Positions 35,483-45,546 of a DNA stretch of 64,000 nt are shown here, in pieces. Numbering within the stretch: position 1 is the first letter of the stretch; every line of letters begins with the position of its first letter. Source of the DNA: Roseiarcus sp963842835 (GTDB lineage Bacteria; Pseudomonadota; Alphaproteobacteria; Rhizobiales; Beijerinckiaceae). Below the pieces are notes generated by a model that saw only the letters and a list, made by a program, of their open reading frames with translations, made no database searches and had not been told where the DNA came from. A program made the position numbers and the translations under genes. The DNA lies in NCBI GenBank assembly GCA_963842835.1, contig CAWJIB010000007.1, forward strand, positions 372,001-436,000, written 5' to 3'.

Positions 35483-36739
35483 TCAGCCCTTCAGCTTCTT
35501 GGGGTCGACGCCGCTAGGCGTGCAGAATAAATTCTGCTCGGTTTCGCCATAGGCGGCATACGGCAAAGGCATGATCGGAGCGGGATAGGCGTCGATGATC
35601 TTACCTTGTCCGTCCGCCTGCCATTGCGCGATGCGCGGCGTCAACCACGTGTGCAGATTTTGCGCCTCGACCTTCACCGCGCCGCCGGGCGAGTTGAACT
35701 CCTGGCCGCGCACGCCCTCGCGCACCGCGTCCGCAGTCGTCGCCTTGGCCTTCTCGACAGCCTGTTTCCACAGGTAGACCTGAAAATAGGCGCTGCACAG
35801 AGCGTGATGCGTAACCGCCTTGGGATCCTTAACGTAGGCGCGGTAGCGGGCTATGAAGTCCGTGTTTTCCGGCGTGTCGATCGCCTGGAAATAGGGGAAC
35901 GAGGTATAGCTTCCCGCGGCATAGGCGGCGCCCATCGCGGCGATCTCGATCTCGGAAGTGACCGTCGCGCAAATCGGCAACTTATCGTGGGTGAGTCCCT
36001 GATTCTTGAACTCACGATAAAAGGCGACGACCGAGTCGCCCACGACGTTCGACAAGACCACGTCGCATCCCGAGTTCTTGATCTTGTTGACCATCGAACC
36101 CCATTCGGAATCGCCGAGTTCGAGATATTCGTCGGCAACCCATTTGCCGCCGTTCTTCTCGATAAGAATTTTGCACACCTTCGCCATTTCGCGCGGGTAG
36201 ATGTAGTTCGAGCCGACGATGAAAAATGTCTTCTTGCCCAGGGTCTTGATGATCCACGGAATAAAATTCGACAATTGTTGGTTAGGCACAGCGCCGGTGT
36301 AGACTACGTTGCGCGAACATTCATAGCCCTCGTAATAGGTCGGATAGAAATACATTGCGTTGCGCTTTTCGAAGACCGGCAAGACAGCCTTGCGGCTCGC
36401 GGATGTGTAGGAACCAAACACGGTCGCGAGTTTGTCTTGTATGACGAGTTTGGAAGCCTTTTCGTTATAGATCTTTGGATCGGAAGCGCCGTCCTCGGAA
36501 ATCGCACGGACTTGCTTGCCGAGCACACCGCCCTTGGCGTTGATTTCCGAGATCGCCATAAGCGTCGCGTCGGAAAGAGATTTTTCGATGATCGATAGAC
36601 CACCGGTGAGTGAAAATAGGACGCCGACGTCAATCGTGTCTTCGGCGAAAGCGCGCTGTTCGAAAGCGATGGGCCCGGCGAGGGCGGCGCCCCCGGCGGC
36701 GGCGGTTGTCTTCAGAAAGGTGCGGCGATTCATGGACAT
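35483..36739 (-). CDS. amide-binding periplasmic protein, UrtA/FmdD type, Tat-exported
   Basis: A 418-residue type I periplasmic binding protein with a twin-arginine signal (MSMNRRTFLKTTAAAGGAALAGP). The mature part shows the amide/urea-binding family strings GVLFSLTGGLSIIEKSL, FGSYTSASRKAVLPVFE, FYPTYYEGYECSRNVVYTGA and SNYIYPREM. The ATG at 36739 follows GGGAGAGG. It is the first gene of the operon running leftward to 28117. It is clearly paralogous to the cytoplasmic regulator AmiC encoded divergently (shared YTSxSRKAVxPV and YIYPRE strings), one with and one without an export signal. Confidence 0.92.
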   Translation of the reverse strand: MSMNRRTFLKTTAAAGGAALAGPIAFEQRAFAEDTIDVGVLFSLTGGLSIIEKSLSDATLMAISEINAKGGVLGKQVRAISEDGASDPKIYNEKASKLVIQDKLATVFGSYTSASRKAVLPVFEKRNAMYFYPTYYEGYECSRNVVYTGAVPNQQLSNFIPWIIKTLGKKTFFIVGSNYIYPREMAKVCKILIEKNGGKWVADEYLELGDSEWGSMVNKIKNSGCDVVLSNVVGDSVVAFYREFKNQGLTHDKLPICATVTSEIEIAAMGAAYAAGSYTSFPYFQAIDTPENTDFIARYRAYVKDPKAVTHHALCSAYFQVYLWKQAVEKAKATTADAVREGVRGQEFNSPGGAVKVEAQNLHTWLTPRIAQWQADGQGKIIDAYPAPIMPLPYAAYGETEQNLFCTPSGVDPKKLKG

Positions 36740-37363
36740 TGCGGATCCTCTCCCAACGGAAATCAATTGTCTGTGCGAGGGCCCTTCGCGCGCGGCGCAC
36801 AACCATTGCCCCGGCCAAAGCGGCGCGGAGCAAATAAGTCGCCTGAGGCCTAACCTCAGACCGCGATCATGAAAGGAGCGGCGCCGACACTCGTGTCGCC
36901 GAAAGAGCCATCAGAACGAATTCGAAGCGGTTCGATTTCGCCGTGACGCTGGGAGCCAACAATGCTGGTGGCTCGGACATGACCCGTGATCGAACTAGAG
37001 CGATCATGCGGATATGCAACAATGGATCATCAATTTTCGTGCCAGTCAAGTTGCCGGATGCGGCCGCGCGCATTAGGCGTGCCAAACGCGATGGATGATT
37101 AAATTTCGCGCAATAGCATTGAAAATGCGCAAAAGCGGGCGCAAAACTGTTCTATCGGCCTATCTGGTTTCGGCATGCGATTTGCAGCATGAGGTCGCAT
37201 TACAAACGGCGCGGTTTGGTGATTCGAGCAAACCGCGCCAATCGAAATGCGCTCAAATTGGCTGGTTTCGCGTTCGGGCCGACGTGTGGGCCGCAAGAAA
37301 ATTTATGGTTCGGATAGCGCTATCATAAATATCGCTATCACGGCCTTAAGCGGGGAGACGGGT
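36740..37363. promoter_or_regulatory. divergent control region of the amide locus
   Basis: A 624-base gene-free region between the transporter operon and amiC-amiR. On the minus-strand leader side two stem-loops occur: CTGAGG/CCTCAG (36843-36859) and GACAC/GTGTC with flanking GGC/GCC (36879-36900), both between promoter and binding-protein gene. That is where AmiR-type antitermination would act. Near amiC a palindrome GATAGCGCTATC (37313-37324) and a repeat CGCTATCA (37318-37325, 37333-37340) are present. Confidence 0.4.
37171..37186 (+). promoter_or_regulatory. possible sigma-54 promoter before amiC
   Basis: CGGCATGCGATTTGCA has the GG-N10-GC spacing and the TTGCA -12 element of RpoN promoters, reading towards amiC about 180 bases upstream. 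Nitrogen control of an amide locus would make sense. One 16-base match in 600 bases is weak evidence. Confidence 0.25.
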
Positions 37364-38497
37364 GTGAGTATCGAGCGGAGAGATTCCGAGGCCCCCTGGC
37401 GGGTTGGGGTCCTATTTTCGAAAACGGGCTGCACCTCGGTTATTGAGGAGACGCAGCTTCATGGCACGCTGTTAGCGATCGAGGAGATAAACGCTTCTGG
37501 CGGAGTCAACGGTCGGGAGCTTTGTCCCGTTATCTACGACCCCTCGTCGGATACCGCCGCTTTCGCGCTCCTCGCGAAACGGCTAATGATCGAAGATCGC
37601 GTCACGACAATTTTCGGCTGCTACACCTCCTCGAGCCGCAAGGCGGTGATGCCGGTCGTCGAGCGGCTCAATGGCATGCTTTGGTACCCAACTCTTTACG
37701 AAGGTTTCGAATTTTCGCCCAACATCATTTATACAGGCGCCGCGCCCAATCAGAATTGCCTGGAACTATGCCAGTACCTGATCGAGAATTGCGGACGGCG
37801 TTTCTACTTCATCGGATCAGACTATATTTACCCGCGTGAGCTTAATCGTTTAATGCGCGAATTGTTGGTGGCAAACGGCGGGGTAGTCGCGGCCGAGCGC
37901 TACGTCGATTTGGCCGCTCGACGCTTGGATTTCGCTCCGGTCATGCAAGACATCCGTGAAGCCGGTGTCGATGTGATTTTCTCCACGGTCGTTGGCCGCG
38001 GCACGAGCTATTTGTATCAAGCCTATTCGGACGCCGGTCTCGACCCGCGCGCGCTGCCGATAGCCAGCCTGACGACGACCGAAGCCGAGATTCTCGATAT
38101 GGGATCGGACGTCGGCGAAGGCCACATCACGGCCGCCTCCTATTTCGAAGGCGTTTCGAGCCAGGCCAACACGTCTTTCGTGTCGCGCTACAAGAAGCGG
38201 TTTGGCGAGGCGGAATCGACCAACGTCTGCGCAGAGGCCGCCTATTTCCAAGTTTTTTTGTTCGCGCAGGCGCTCGCGAGCACCAATTCGATGGCCTCCG
38301 ACGTCCTACGGCACGTGGTGTTGGGATCGACTTTTGACGCGCCGCAAGGACGCGTCCGGATTAATCCGCAGACCGGCCATACGGATTTGTGGACGCGCAT
38401 CGGCCGCGCCAACCGGCGCGGGCAGTTCGATCTCATCCGTCAATCCCCGGCGCCTGTACAAGCCAATCCCTTCTTGATTTGCGCGGGGCGGGCCTAG
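37364..38497 (+). CDS. amiC: amide-sensing negative regulator AmiC
   Basis: This 377-residue protein with a periplasmic-binding-protein fold but no signal peptide matches Pseudomonas AmiC (385 residues): WRVGVLFSKTGCTSVIEETQLHG, FGCYTSSSRKAVMPVVE, WYPTLYEGFEFSPNIIYTGAAPNQN and YIYPREL. AmiC binds small amides and, without them, sequesters the RNA-binding antiterminator AmiR. The start is GTG at 37364 with GGGGAGACGG before it; an upstream ATG lies in non-conserved sequence. The stop overlaps the amiR start (TAGTG). The close resemblance to the exported binding protein shows a transport-to-regulator duplication. Confidence 0.9.
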   Translation: MSIERRDSEAPWRVGVLFSKTGCTSVIEETQLHGTLLAIEEINASGGVNGRELCPVIYDPSSDTAAFALLAKRLMIEDRVTTIFGCYTSSSRKAVMPVVERLNGMLWYPTLYEGFEFSPNIIYTGAAPNQNCLELCQYLIENCGRRFYFIGSDYIYPRELNRLMRELLVANGGVVAAERYVDLAARRLDFAPVMQDIREAGVDVIFSTVVGRGTSYLYQAYSDAGLDPRALPIASLTTTEAEILDMGSDVGEGHITAASYFEGVSSQANTSFVSRYKKRFGEAESTNVCAEAAYFQVFLFAQALASTNSMASDVLRHVVLGSTFDAPQGRVRINPQTGHTDLWTRIGRANRRGQFDLIRQSPAPVQANPFLICAGRA

Positions 38498-39186
38498 TGC
38501 TGGGCGCAGGTTCCGATCCGGACAAAATCGGCGACGGAGGGCCGCTTCGCAAAGGCGGCCAAGAGGCCAGAGCGATCGGCAAAGTCGCGCGCGAGCGACG
38601 AGCCGAACATGGCGATTCCGACAATATCCATGCCGTCGTGCTTAGCGAGCGCGACGAACAGGGAAACTTGCTCGTCCGCGAATTGCAACGACTGCGGGTG
38701 CGAGTGAGGACCGTCTGGCCCGCCCCGGACGTGCTCCCTTCCGACGCCGACGTGCTCTATTGCGAATATAACCGGGAGCTTCCCCGGAAATTGCCTTGGG
38801 CGCCCGGTGATTCGAAATCGGCGCTCGTCGTGATCTTGCCTTCGCACGAGCCGATTGATCCAGAGATACTCGAGCATGCAACCCCGGACGCCGTTCTCGC
38901 TCGACCTTTCTCGGCCAATGCGGTTGTCGCGAGCTTCGTCTTGGCGCGGAGCCAATTCCGCTACCAACAGCGGTTGCGCAGTAAGGTCGACCGCCTCGAC
39001 GAGAACTTACGGGCGATGCGAGTCGTCGAGCGCGCCAAGGCTATTCTCATGTCAACGCGCGATATTTCCGGCGATGAAGCGTATAAGTTCATCAGAGGAC
39101 AAGCGATGGATCGCCGTGTTTCCGTTGGCAGTCTCGCGGCGGCGATTGTCTCTTCATTTGAATTGCTAGGGCCGACTCTCAAATAG
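38497..39186 (+). CDS. amiR: ANTAR-domain antiterminator AmiR
   Basis: The 229-residue product has a pseudo-receiver N-terminal domain, a coiled coil (RSQFRYQQRLRSKVDRLDENLRAM) and a C-terminal ANTAR RNA-binding domain with RVVERAKAILMSTRDISGDEAYKFIRGQAM. AmiR binds the nascent leader mRNA and prevents termination. The GTG start overlaps the amiC stop by one base. About 30 residues at the N-terminus are extra compared with Pseudomonas AmiR (196 residues), so a later start is possible. The likely target is the leader of the divergent transporter-amidase operon. Confidence 0.88.
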   Translation: MLGAGSDPDKIGDGGPLRKGGQEARAIGKVARERRAEHGDSDNIHAVVLSERDEQGNLLVRELQRLRVRVRTVWPAPDVLPSDADVLYCEYNRELPRKLPWAPGDSKSALVVILPSHEPIDPEILEHATPDAVLARPFSANAVVASFVLARSQFRYQQRLRSKVDRLDENLRAMRVVERAKAILMSTRDISGDEAYKFIRGQAMDRRVSVGSLAAAIVSSFELLGPTLK

Positions 39187-39366
39187 CAATTGTCGGCCTC
39201 TTGGATATCCATGTCCAGCCTGTATACCGCAACCATGTCTGGTCCTATGACTTTGTCGAGGACCGAGCCCATGACGGGAGGCCAAGTGTGAATAAGCGCC
39301 AATGCGGGGCCCCGGCCCAGCAGCGATCTAAGAGACTGATCTAACAGGCGAATGTAGCCGGCGCGC

Positions 39367-39396
39367 GGGGTCCCGATCGGCGCCGATCAGGACCCC
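39367..39396. repeat. 30-bp near-perfect palindrome
   Basis: GGGGTCC/GGACCCC outer arms enclose the perfect inner palindrome ATCGGCGCCGAT, with a single mismatched pair between them. It may be an insertion-sequence end or part of a terminator. It lies between amiR and the IS630 fragment. Confidence 0.5.
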
Positions 39397-39398
39397 GC

Positions 39399-39420
39399 CA
39401 AACTACCAGTTTGTTGTTTT
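39399..39420 (+). terminator. candidate rho-independent terminator downstream of amiR
   Basis: CAAACT (39399-39404) and AGTTTG (39408-39413) form a 6-bp stem with a 3-base loop, followed by TTGTTTT. It lies 213 bases after amiR, directly after the 30-bp palindrome, and is the best intrinsic-terminator shape in the accessory region. Confidence 0.45.
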
Positions 39421-39652
39421 ATATCAGCCGCCTATACGGAACCCGGACCGGGGTTCCGGGACGGCGTCGATTTACATTCAGCTTTGCGAAGGCCATCTCG
39501 ATCGGATTGAGGTCGGGACTGTAGGGCGGCAGAAACAGAACCCATGCGCCCCTGTCCCGGATGGCCTTTTCGGCGATCGGGCTCTTGTGAGCGGCCAGAT
39601 TGTCCATGATGACGATGTCGCCTTTTTCAAGGGTCGGCGCGAGTTGTGTCAA
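39419..39652 (-). mobile_element. IS630-family transposase fragment
   Basis: About 70 residues of the DDE domain remain: IVIMDNLAAHKSPIAEKAIRDRG and LFLPPYSPDLNPIEMAFAKL contain the second Asp and the terminal Glu of IS630 transposases. The N-terminal two thirds are missing, and the match ends after FAKLN, so the element is dead. The right edge is cut by another IS end at 39647. Confidence 0.8.
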
Positions 39653-39672
39653 CGGCGGTGCAAAAGTGGACC
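39647..39672. mobile_element. IS21-like terminal repeat scar
   Basis: TGTCAACGGCGGTGCAAAAG followed by TGGACC resembles the terminal inverted repeats of IS21-family elements. It abuts the broken IS630 fragment. No istA/istB gene remains; the following 200 bases hold only a short unassigned open frame. Confidence 0.4.
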
Positions 39673-39911
39673 ACCGGGGCGGAGCGATTTAAGGCCAGGC
39701 GCGACGGAATGGGCGGCCGCGAGCGAAGCGCGCCCCTCATGGCGCCGTAGCGAGCGGCCCTCATAGGACACCGTGCGATGCTTCTCGGCGCCTGTCATTT
39801 CGTCGATGACGCCGCGGCGGACCATGTTAGCGGCCCGCAGTCAACTCAGGAATATCCGCGGTAACGGCTCGAACTCAAAATCCCGTGCTCGCCCGATCGA
39901 TGCATCATCAG
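39673..39911. other. IS-derived debris without a gene
   Basis: A short minus-strand open frame (about 39650-39826) reads like the tail of a transposon-borne hypothetical, but I cannot assign it. No promoter or intact gene is seen before the SDR gene end at 39912. Confidence 0.3.
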
Positions 39912-40688
39912 TCAATCCAGCGCGCGGTCGAGATGGGTATAGCCGCCGTCGACGAACAACCATTGACCGGTCGTGTGGCTCGCGCGATCCGAAAGCAGGA
40001 ACAAGACCGTGTCGGCGATCTCTTCGGCCGTCGTCATGCGATGGCCGAAGGGGATCTTGCTTTCGATTTCGCGCCGGCGCGCCTCGGGGTCGGGAAAGGT
40101 CGTGAGCCACTTCGCATAAAGCGGCGTCATCACCTCGGCGGGAATGACTGCGTTGACTCGTATGCCGTCGTTGCGCAGCGCCGCGGCCCATTCGCGCGTC
40201 AACGCCAATTGTGCGCCTTTTGCAGCGCAATAGCCGCTCGTCGCGCCTTGGCCCGTAATGGCTGTTTTCGAGGAAATGTTGACGATCGCGCCGCGTGAGG
40301 CCCGCAGCGCATCGAGGCAATAATGCGCCATCGAGTAATAATGGATGAGATTGCGTCTGAGCGAGCCGACGAATGCGTCCGGCCCTGCTTCCAGGCCGAT
40401 GCTGTCGTTGATGCCCGCATTGTTGACCAGGCCGTGGATCGCGCCGTGTTCGCGAAGCGTTTGCTCTACCGCGCGCTTGCATGCGTCGTCGTTGCTGAGC
40501 TCGACCTCGATCCGCTGGGCCTTGGGCTGTGCGGCGATGAGCGCGCGCTCGAAATCCGAAGTGAGCGCGGTGCGCGCGAAAACGACAGGAATCGCGCCTT
40601 CGCGCGCGAGCCCTAGGCTGATCGCGGCGCCGATGCCCGACCCTCCGCCGGTTACGATCACAATCTTGTCTTTGAGGGCCAGATCCAT
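39912..40688 (-). CDS. L-fucose-dehydrogenase-like SDR
   Basis: This 258-residue short-chain dehydrogenase has VTGGGSGIG, VNNAGINDSIGLEAG, NISSKTAITGQGATSGYCAAKGAQ (Ser and Tyr-x3-Lys) and a C-terminal GQWLFVDGGYTHLDRAL. The string RNLIHYYSMAHYCLDALRASRGAIVNISSK and the C-terminus closely resemble the Burkholderia L-fucose dehydrogenase as I recall it. It would oxidise C1 of L-fucose or a related sugar to the lactone with NAD(P). It is the last gene of the sugar ABC operon. It ends near the IS scars, so the genes for later steps may have been lost. Confidence 0.8.
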   Translation of the reverse strand: MDLALKDKIVIVTGGGSGIGAAISLGLAREGAIPVVFARTALTSDFERALIAAQPKAQRIEVELSNDDACKRAVEQTLREHGAIHGLVNNAGINDSIGLEAGPDAFVGSLRRNLIHYYSMAHYCLDALRASRGAIVNISSKTAITGQGATSGYCAAKGAQLALTREWAAALRNDGIRVNAVIPAEVMTPLYAKWLTTFPDPEARRREIESKIPFGHRMTTAEEIADTVLFLLSDRASHTTGQWLFVDGGYTHLDRALD

Positions 40689-40987
40689 GGCGGTCGCCTT
40701 CCGAGTTGAGACGGTTGAGTTTGGCGAGAAAATTTTAACCTTCAGGCGATTCCGCTTCGTAGAGAAGACTCAATTTTGACATCCAGCGGCTGCAACGATT
40801 GTAGGTCATGGCGTTGTAACGCGGGGGCGAGGGTCGGCGCTGCAAGGGGTTCTCGGAGTTGGTTGGCGCGTTGCAGCCGAGCTATGGATGATTGGACGCG
40901 CAATGAGTCACGCGAATTCGGCTGTGTCGGCAATTACCCCGCTCCAAATGGCGATCATGGCCATCGGCAACGGTCCGGCGCCGCGAA
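40689..40987. other. 299-base gap inside the sugar operon
   Basis: The stretch between the lactonase and the SDR on the minus strand has no gene I can support. It is unusually long for an operon that is otherwise tightly packed, so a lost gene or an internal promoter is possible. Confidence 0.35.
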
Positions 40988-41830
40988 CTAAGCCGCTTTC
41001 AAGATCCGGAATCCCTCTATTTCCTTGACGATCGGCAAGCCTTTCCAGCGATCGCTGTCATGAAGGATAATCAAGCGATCCATATCGCCGCCAATTTCCC
41101 TGTTGATCCGGTCGATGGTCTTGAGCTGCTCCCAAACGCTGCCGACGCCGTTCGCTAGCGGCACATAGACCCCGTCGTGATTGTGGCCGCAAATATTGCG
41201 CCTGGCATAGATGCAGTCTCCCGAAATCACGAGTTTGCCTTTGACGCTATCGATCACGACGAACTGCTGTCCCAGAGTATGGCCCTCGCCGAGTCTTACG
41301 TGAATGCCGGGGATGAGATTGTCGACATCGCCATCGACGAGGTTCAGGCGATGTTCGACGGAGGCGTCGAAGGCGCTCCGGAGATTTTCCGGATTGATGA
41401 TCTCCGTGAGGAATCCGAATTGAGGCGGCAGCGCCATCGCCTCGATCCAACTCAGCATTTCGCGTTTTTGCATGTGGATGCGGGCGTTCGGGAATTTTCC
41501 GATCGATCCCATGTGATCAAAATGAGCGTGGCTGATCACGATGTCCGTAACCTTCTCCGGCGTCACGTCCATCGCTGCAAGCATCTGCAGCGGCGAAATC
41601 CAATGCGGAATGCCGAACTTGACGCTCATAACCTCGCCGCCGCCCTCGCGCATGAAGCCCGTGTCGACCAGGACCGTTCTTTCGCCGTCGCGGGCGAGGA
41701 TGAAGGAGAACGGCAGATCGACGACGCCGTCCGCATGCGCGCCGTGGACGAGACTCGCCAGCGGCTGGTCTTTCGATCGGGCGAACTCGACGACATGGAC
41801 GGACCAATCCGATTTTACTGACGTCGTCAT
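40988..41830 (-). CDS. metallo-beta-lactamase-fold hydrolase, probable lactonase
   Basis: A 280-residue MBL-fold protein with the zinc motif SHAHFDHMG (HxHxDH), a later His in GEGHTLGQQ, and SGDCIY for the bridging Asp. The N-terminal SFILARDGERTVLVDTGFMREGG is like N-acyl-homoserine-lactonase/AttM-type enzymes. Encoded between a sugar permease and a sugar dehydrogenase, it more likely opens the aldonolactone product of the SDR than an AHL signal. It begins 12 bases after the permease stop. Confidence 0.78.
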   Translation of the reverse strand: MTTSVKSDWSVHVVEFARSKDQPLASLVHGAHADGVVDLPFSFILARDGERTVLVDTGFMREGGGEVMSVKFGIPHWISPLQMLAAMDVTPEKVTDIVISHAHFDHMGSIGKFPNARIHMQKREMLSWIEAMALPPQFGFLTEIINPENLRSAFDASVEHRLNLVDGDVDNLIPGIHVRLGEGHTLGQQFVVIDSVKGKLVISGDCIYARRNICGHNHDGVYVPLANGVGSVWEQLKTIDRINREIGGDMDRLIILHDSDRWKGLPIVKEIEGFRILKAA

Positions 41831-41842
41831 CAGTCGTTCCCC

Positions 41843-42834
41843 CTAACTCTCTGCAATGGACCGCCCGAGGCTTGAAAGCCCGACGGCGACAATCAGGATG
41901 GCGCCTTGCAAGACATATTGCGAGAAGGTCGGGGCGCCAAAAATGTTCAAGCCATTGAAGCCGAACGCAATGATGAGCGTCCCGATCAGCGTGCCGAAGA
42001 TATGAAATTCGCCGTCGCGCAAAGTGGCCGATCCCAAGAAGACGGCGGCGAAGGCGGTCAGAAGATAGCTGTCGGCGGCGCTCGCGGTGCCGCTTCCAAG
42101 CCGCGAGGCGAGAAGAATGCCGGTAAGGGCTGCGCAAACGCCGGAGATGACGAATCCCAGGATCTTAATTCTGTCGACATCGATGCCCGAAAGGCGAGCG
42201 GCGGCCGGATTTCCGCCAACCGCCTGGATCTCCTGGCCTAGTGATGTCCTCTCGACCAGAAGCCACAGTGCGCCGAGCACGCACACCATGATGACGATAT
42301 TGTTCGGAACGCCGAAAAGCCAGCGACCGAGAGAAATCTGAAGGAAAAACTCGGGAACGCCAGCCACGATTGGAACGCCCGCCGAATAGGCGAAAGCCAG
42401 ACCCGTCAGGATTGTTCCGACGCCGAGCGTCGCAATCACCGAATTGACCCTGATTTTCGTGACGATGAGCCCATTGACCAATCCGATCAATCCGCCTGCG
42501 ACGAGAACGATCACGATCGCGACCGGAATAGGCAGTTGGTTAGCGACGATCAATCCCGTAACCAGAATGCCGTGCAAGCTGGCGGCGAATCCGATTGAGA
42601 GATCGAGTTCTCCGACAACGACGGCCAACGTAAGGCCGGCGGCGATGATCATCGCGAGCGACGCTTGATTGAGCACGTTGACAAAATTGCCGGCGGTCGG
42701 AAACGCCCGCGGCGAGAGGATCGAGAAGGCGGCGACCATCGCGATCAAGCCGATGATGGTCCCGTAGCGCGCGAAAAAGCCGAGATACGCCTTGGCCCGG
42801 CGGGACAATCGGCAATTCGACGTGGCGATATCTG

Positions 42835-42838
<4 letters not shown>
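41843..42838 (-). CDS. sugar ABC transporter permease, RbsC type
   Basis: The 331-residue permease has about nine or ten membrane segments and the family strings GELDLSIGFAASLHGILV and NVLNQASLAMIIAAGLTLAVVV. I start at the ATG at 42838, which overlaps the ATPase stop by four bases; the longer open frame upstream lies inside the ATPase gene. A single permease forms a homodimer with the RbsA-type ATPase. Confidence 0.9.
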
Positions 42839-44400
<1,562 letters not shown>

Positions 44401-44418
44401 GGAAGACTACCTGGATGG

Positions 44419-45363
44419 CTATTTGCCGACGGCGTCGGGGTGATCCTTGATGAACTGAGCCACATTGGCCTGCGTAATCAAGGTGGCGGCGACTTCGGCA
44501 GCCTTTGGAGTCCAGTTATCGCCGGCCGCTTTGATCTGCTTCAGCGCTTTCACCATCTGATAGCCCTCGGTGTAGCTGTCTTCCCACGCGGTCGCCGTCA
44601 TATGTCCGTTCTTGATGTTCTCGATAGCCTGAGCGTTCCCATTGACGCCGTAGACTTTGACGTCATCGCGCGCTTGCTGGCGCAGTGCGCCGATTGCGCC
44701 GATAGCCGGATCGTCCCAGCAGCCCCAGATCGCAAGATTGCCCGCGCCGGCAGGGTGGGACGCGAGCCAGGCGTTGGCGTATTGCGCGCCGTCCTCGAAA
44801 TAGCCGGGAATGCGAACCTCGTTCTTGGTGACCTTGATTCCCGGGCTCTTCGCGACGACCTGATCGAGAAGAACTTCACGGTTACGGCAGACCTCGCCGG
44901 TCCGATAGGCCAGCACCAGCAGTTCGCCCTTTCCGCCAAGATCCTTCACCATCTGCTCGATGACAGGCAGAGCAACGGGCGCGCCGGACCCGTTGGTCGC
45001 GGCGACCGAACCGCCCAGACCACCGCCCCACGTCACCACAGGGATCTTCGCGCTTTTGGCGGCGGCGAGGCCGGCTCCAATCGATGAATAGGGGAACACC
45101 ATATCGACGATTGCGCCGGCGCCGCGCTGGGCGAAGTTTTGAATCGCGGCGTTCGCCTGATCGGCGTTGCCGGCGGCGTCGATGACCGACACGGTCCAGC
45201 CGTCTTCGTTCGCGGCGGCCGTAGCGCCGGTAATGTAGCGCACGTTGTTGGCTTCCGTGGCGGCGATGGACACGATTCCAAGCAAGGGCTTGTCCGCAGC
45301 ATGCGCCAAGCCCGCGGCGAGCGTGCAGCCTACGGCGAGAAATCCGATCGTCAAGCGTCTCAT
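44419..45363 (-). CDS. sugar-binding periplasmic protein, RbsB-like
   Basis: This 314-residue type I binding protein has a Sec signal (MRRLTIGFLAVGCTLAAGLAHA, cleavage after AHA). The core shows AAGNADQANAAIQNFAQRGAGAIVD, VTWGGGLGGSVAATNGSG and GCWDDPAIGAIGALRQQ. It is the first gene of the operon that goes left to 39912, and one of two inverted operators lies about 50 bases upstream. Ligand uncertain: ribose-type importers carry pentoses or deoxyhexoses, and the dehydrogenase suggests L-fucose or a relative. Confidence 0.87.
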   Translation of the reverse strand: MRRLTIGFLAVGCTLAAGLAHAADKPLLGIVSIAATEANNVRYITGATAAANEDGWTVSVIDAAGNADQANAAIQNFAQRGAGAIVDMVFPYSSIGAGLAAAKSAKIPVVTWGGGLGGSVAATNGSGAPVALPVIEQMVKDLGGKGELLVLAYRTGEVCRNREVLLDQVVAKSPGIKVTKNEVRIPGYFEDGAQYANAWLASHPAGAGNLAIWGCWDDPAIGAIGALRQQARDDVKVYGVNGNAQAIENIKNGHMTATAWEDSYTEGYQMVKALKQIKAAGDNWTPKAAEVAATLITQANVAQFIKDHPDAVGK

Positions 45364-45413
45364 CTTCTTCTCCCTTCGTGGTGCGCTTTCTGCGCGCTCG
45401 ATCAGCGAATGTG

Positions 45414-45428
45414 AGCTAATCGTTTCGC
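45414..45428. promoter_or_regulatory. LacI operator, left copy
   Basis: AGCTAATCGTTTCGC, with the central CG and A/T-flanked half-sites usual for LacI-family operators. It is an exact inverted copy of the 15-mer at 45523-45537 and lies upstream of the sugar-binding-protein gene. Confidence 0.65.
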
Positions 45429-45522
45429 TAGCATTGACGATCCTGGCCTCACTGGCAAGCGCACTTTCTCATAAATCTGAGAATATTAGGCTAGACAGGG
45501 TGCGACACTTCGCGCAGAGTTG

Positions 45523-45537
45523 GCGAAACGATTAGCT
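45523..45537. promoter_or_regulatory. LacI operator, right copy
   Basis: GCGAAACGATTAGCT, exact reverse complement of the 15-mer at 45414-45428. It ends nine bases before the GTG I propose as the lacI-type start, so it should autoregulate the repressor. Two copies 94 bases apart could support a repression loop. Confidence 0.65.
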
Positions 45538-45546
45538 GGGTGTTCA

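Noticed and set aside
31916..36739. Urea transporter urtABCDE
   Set aside because: No urease genes in the window; amiE, amiC and amiR in the same locus favour short-chain amides, so urt symbols were left out.
40988..41830. Quorum-quenching AHL lactonase
   Set aside because: Motifs would permit it, but position between a sugar permease and a sugar dehydrogenase makes a sugar lactone more likely.
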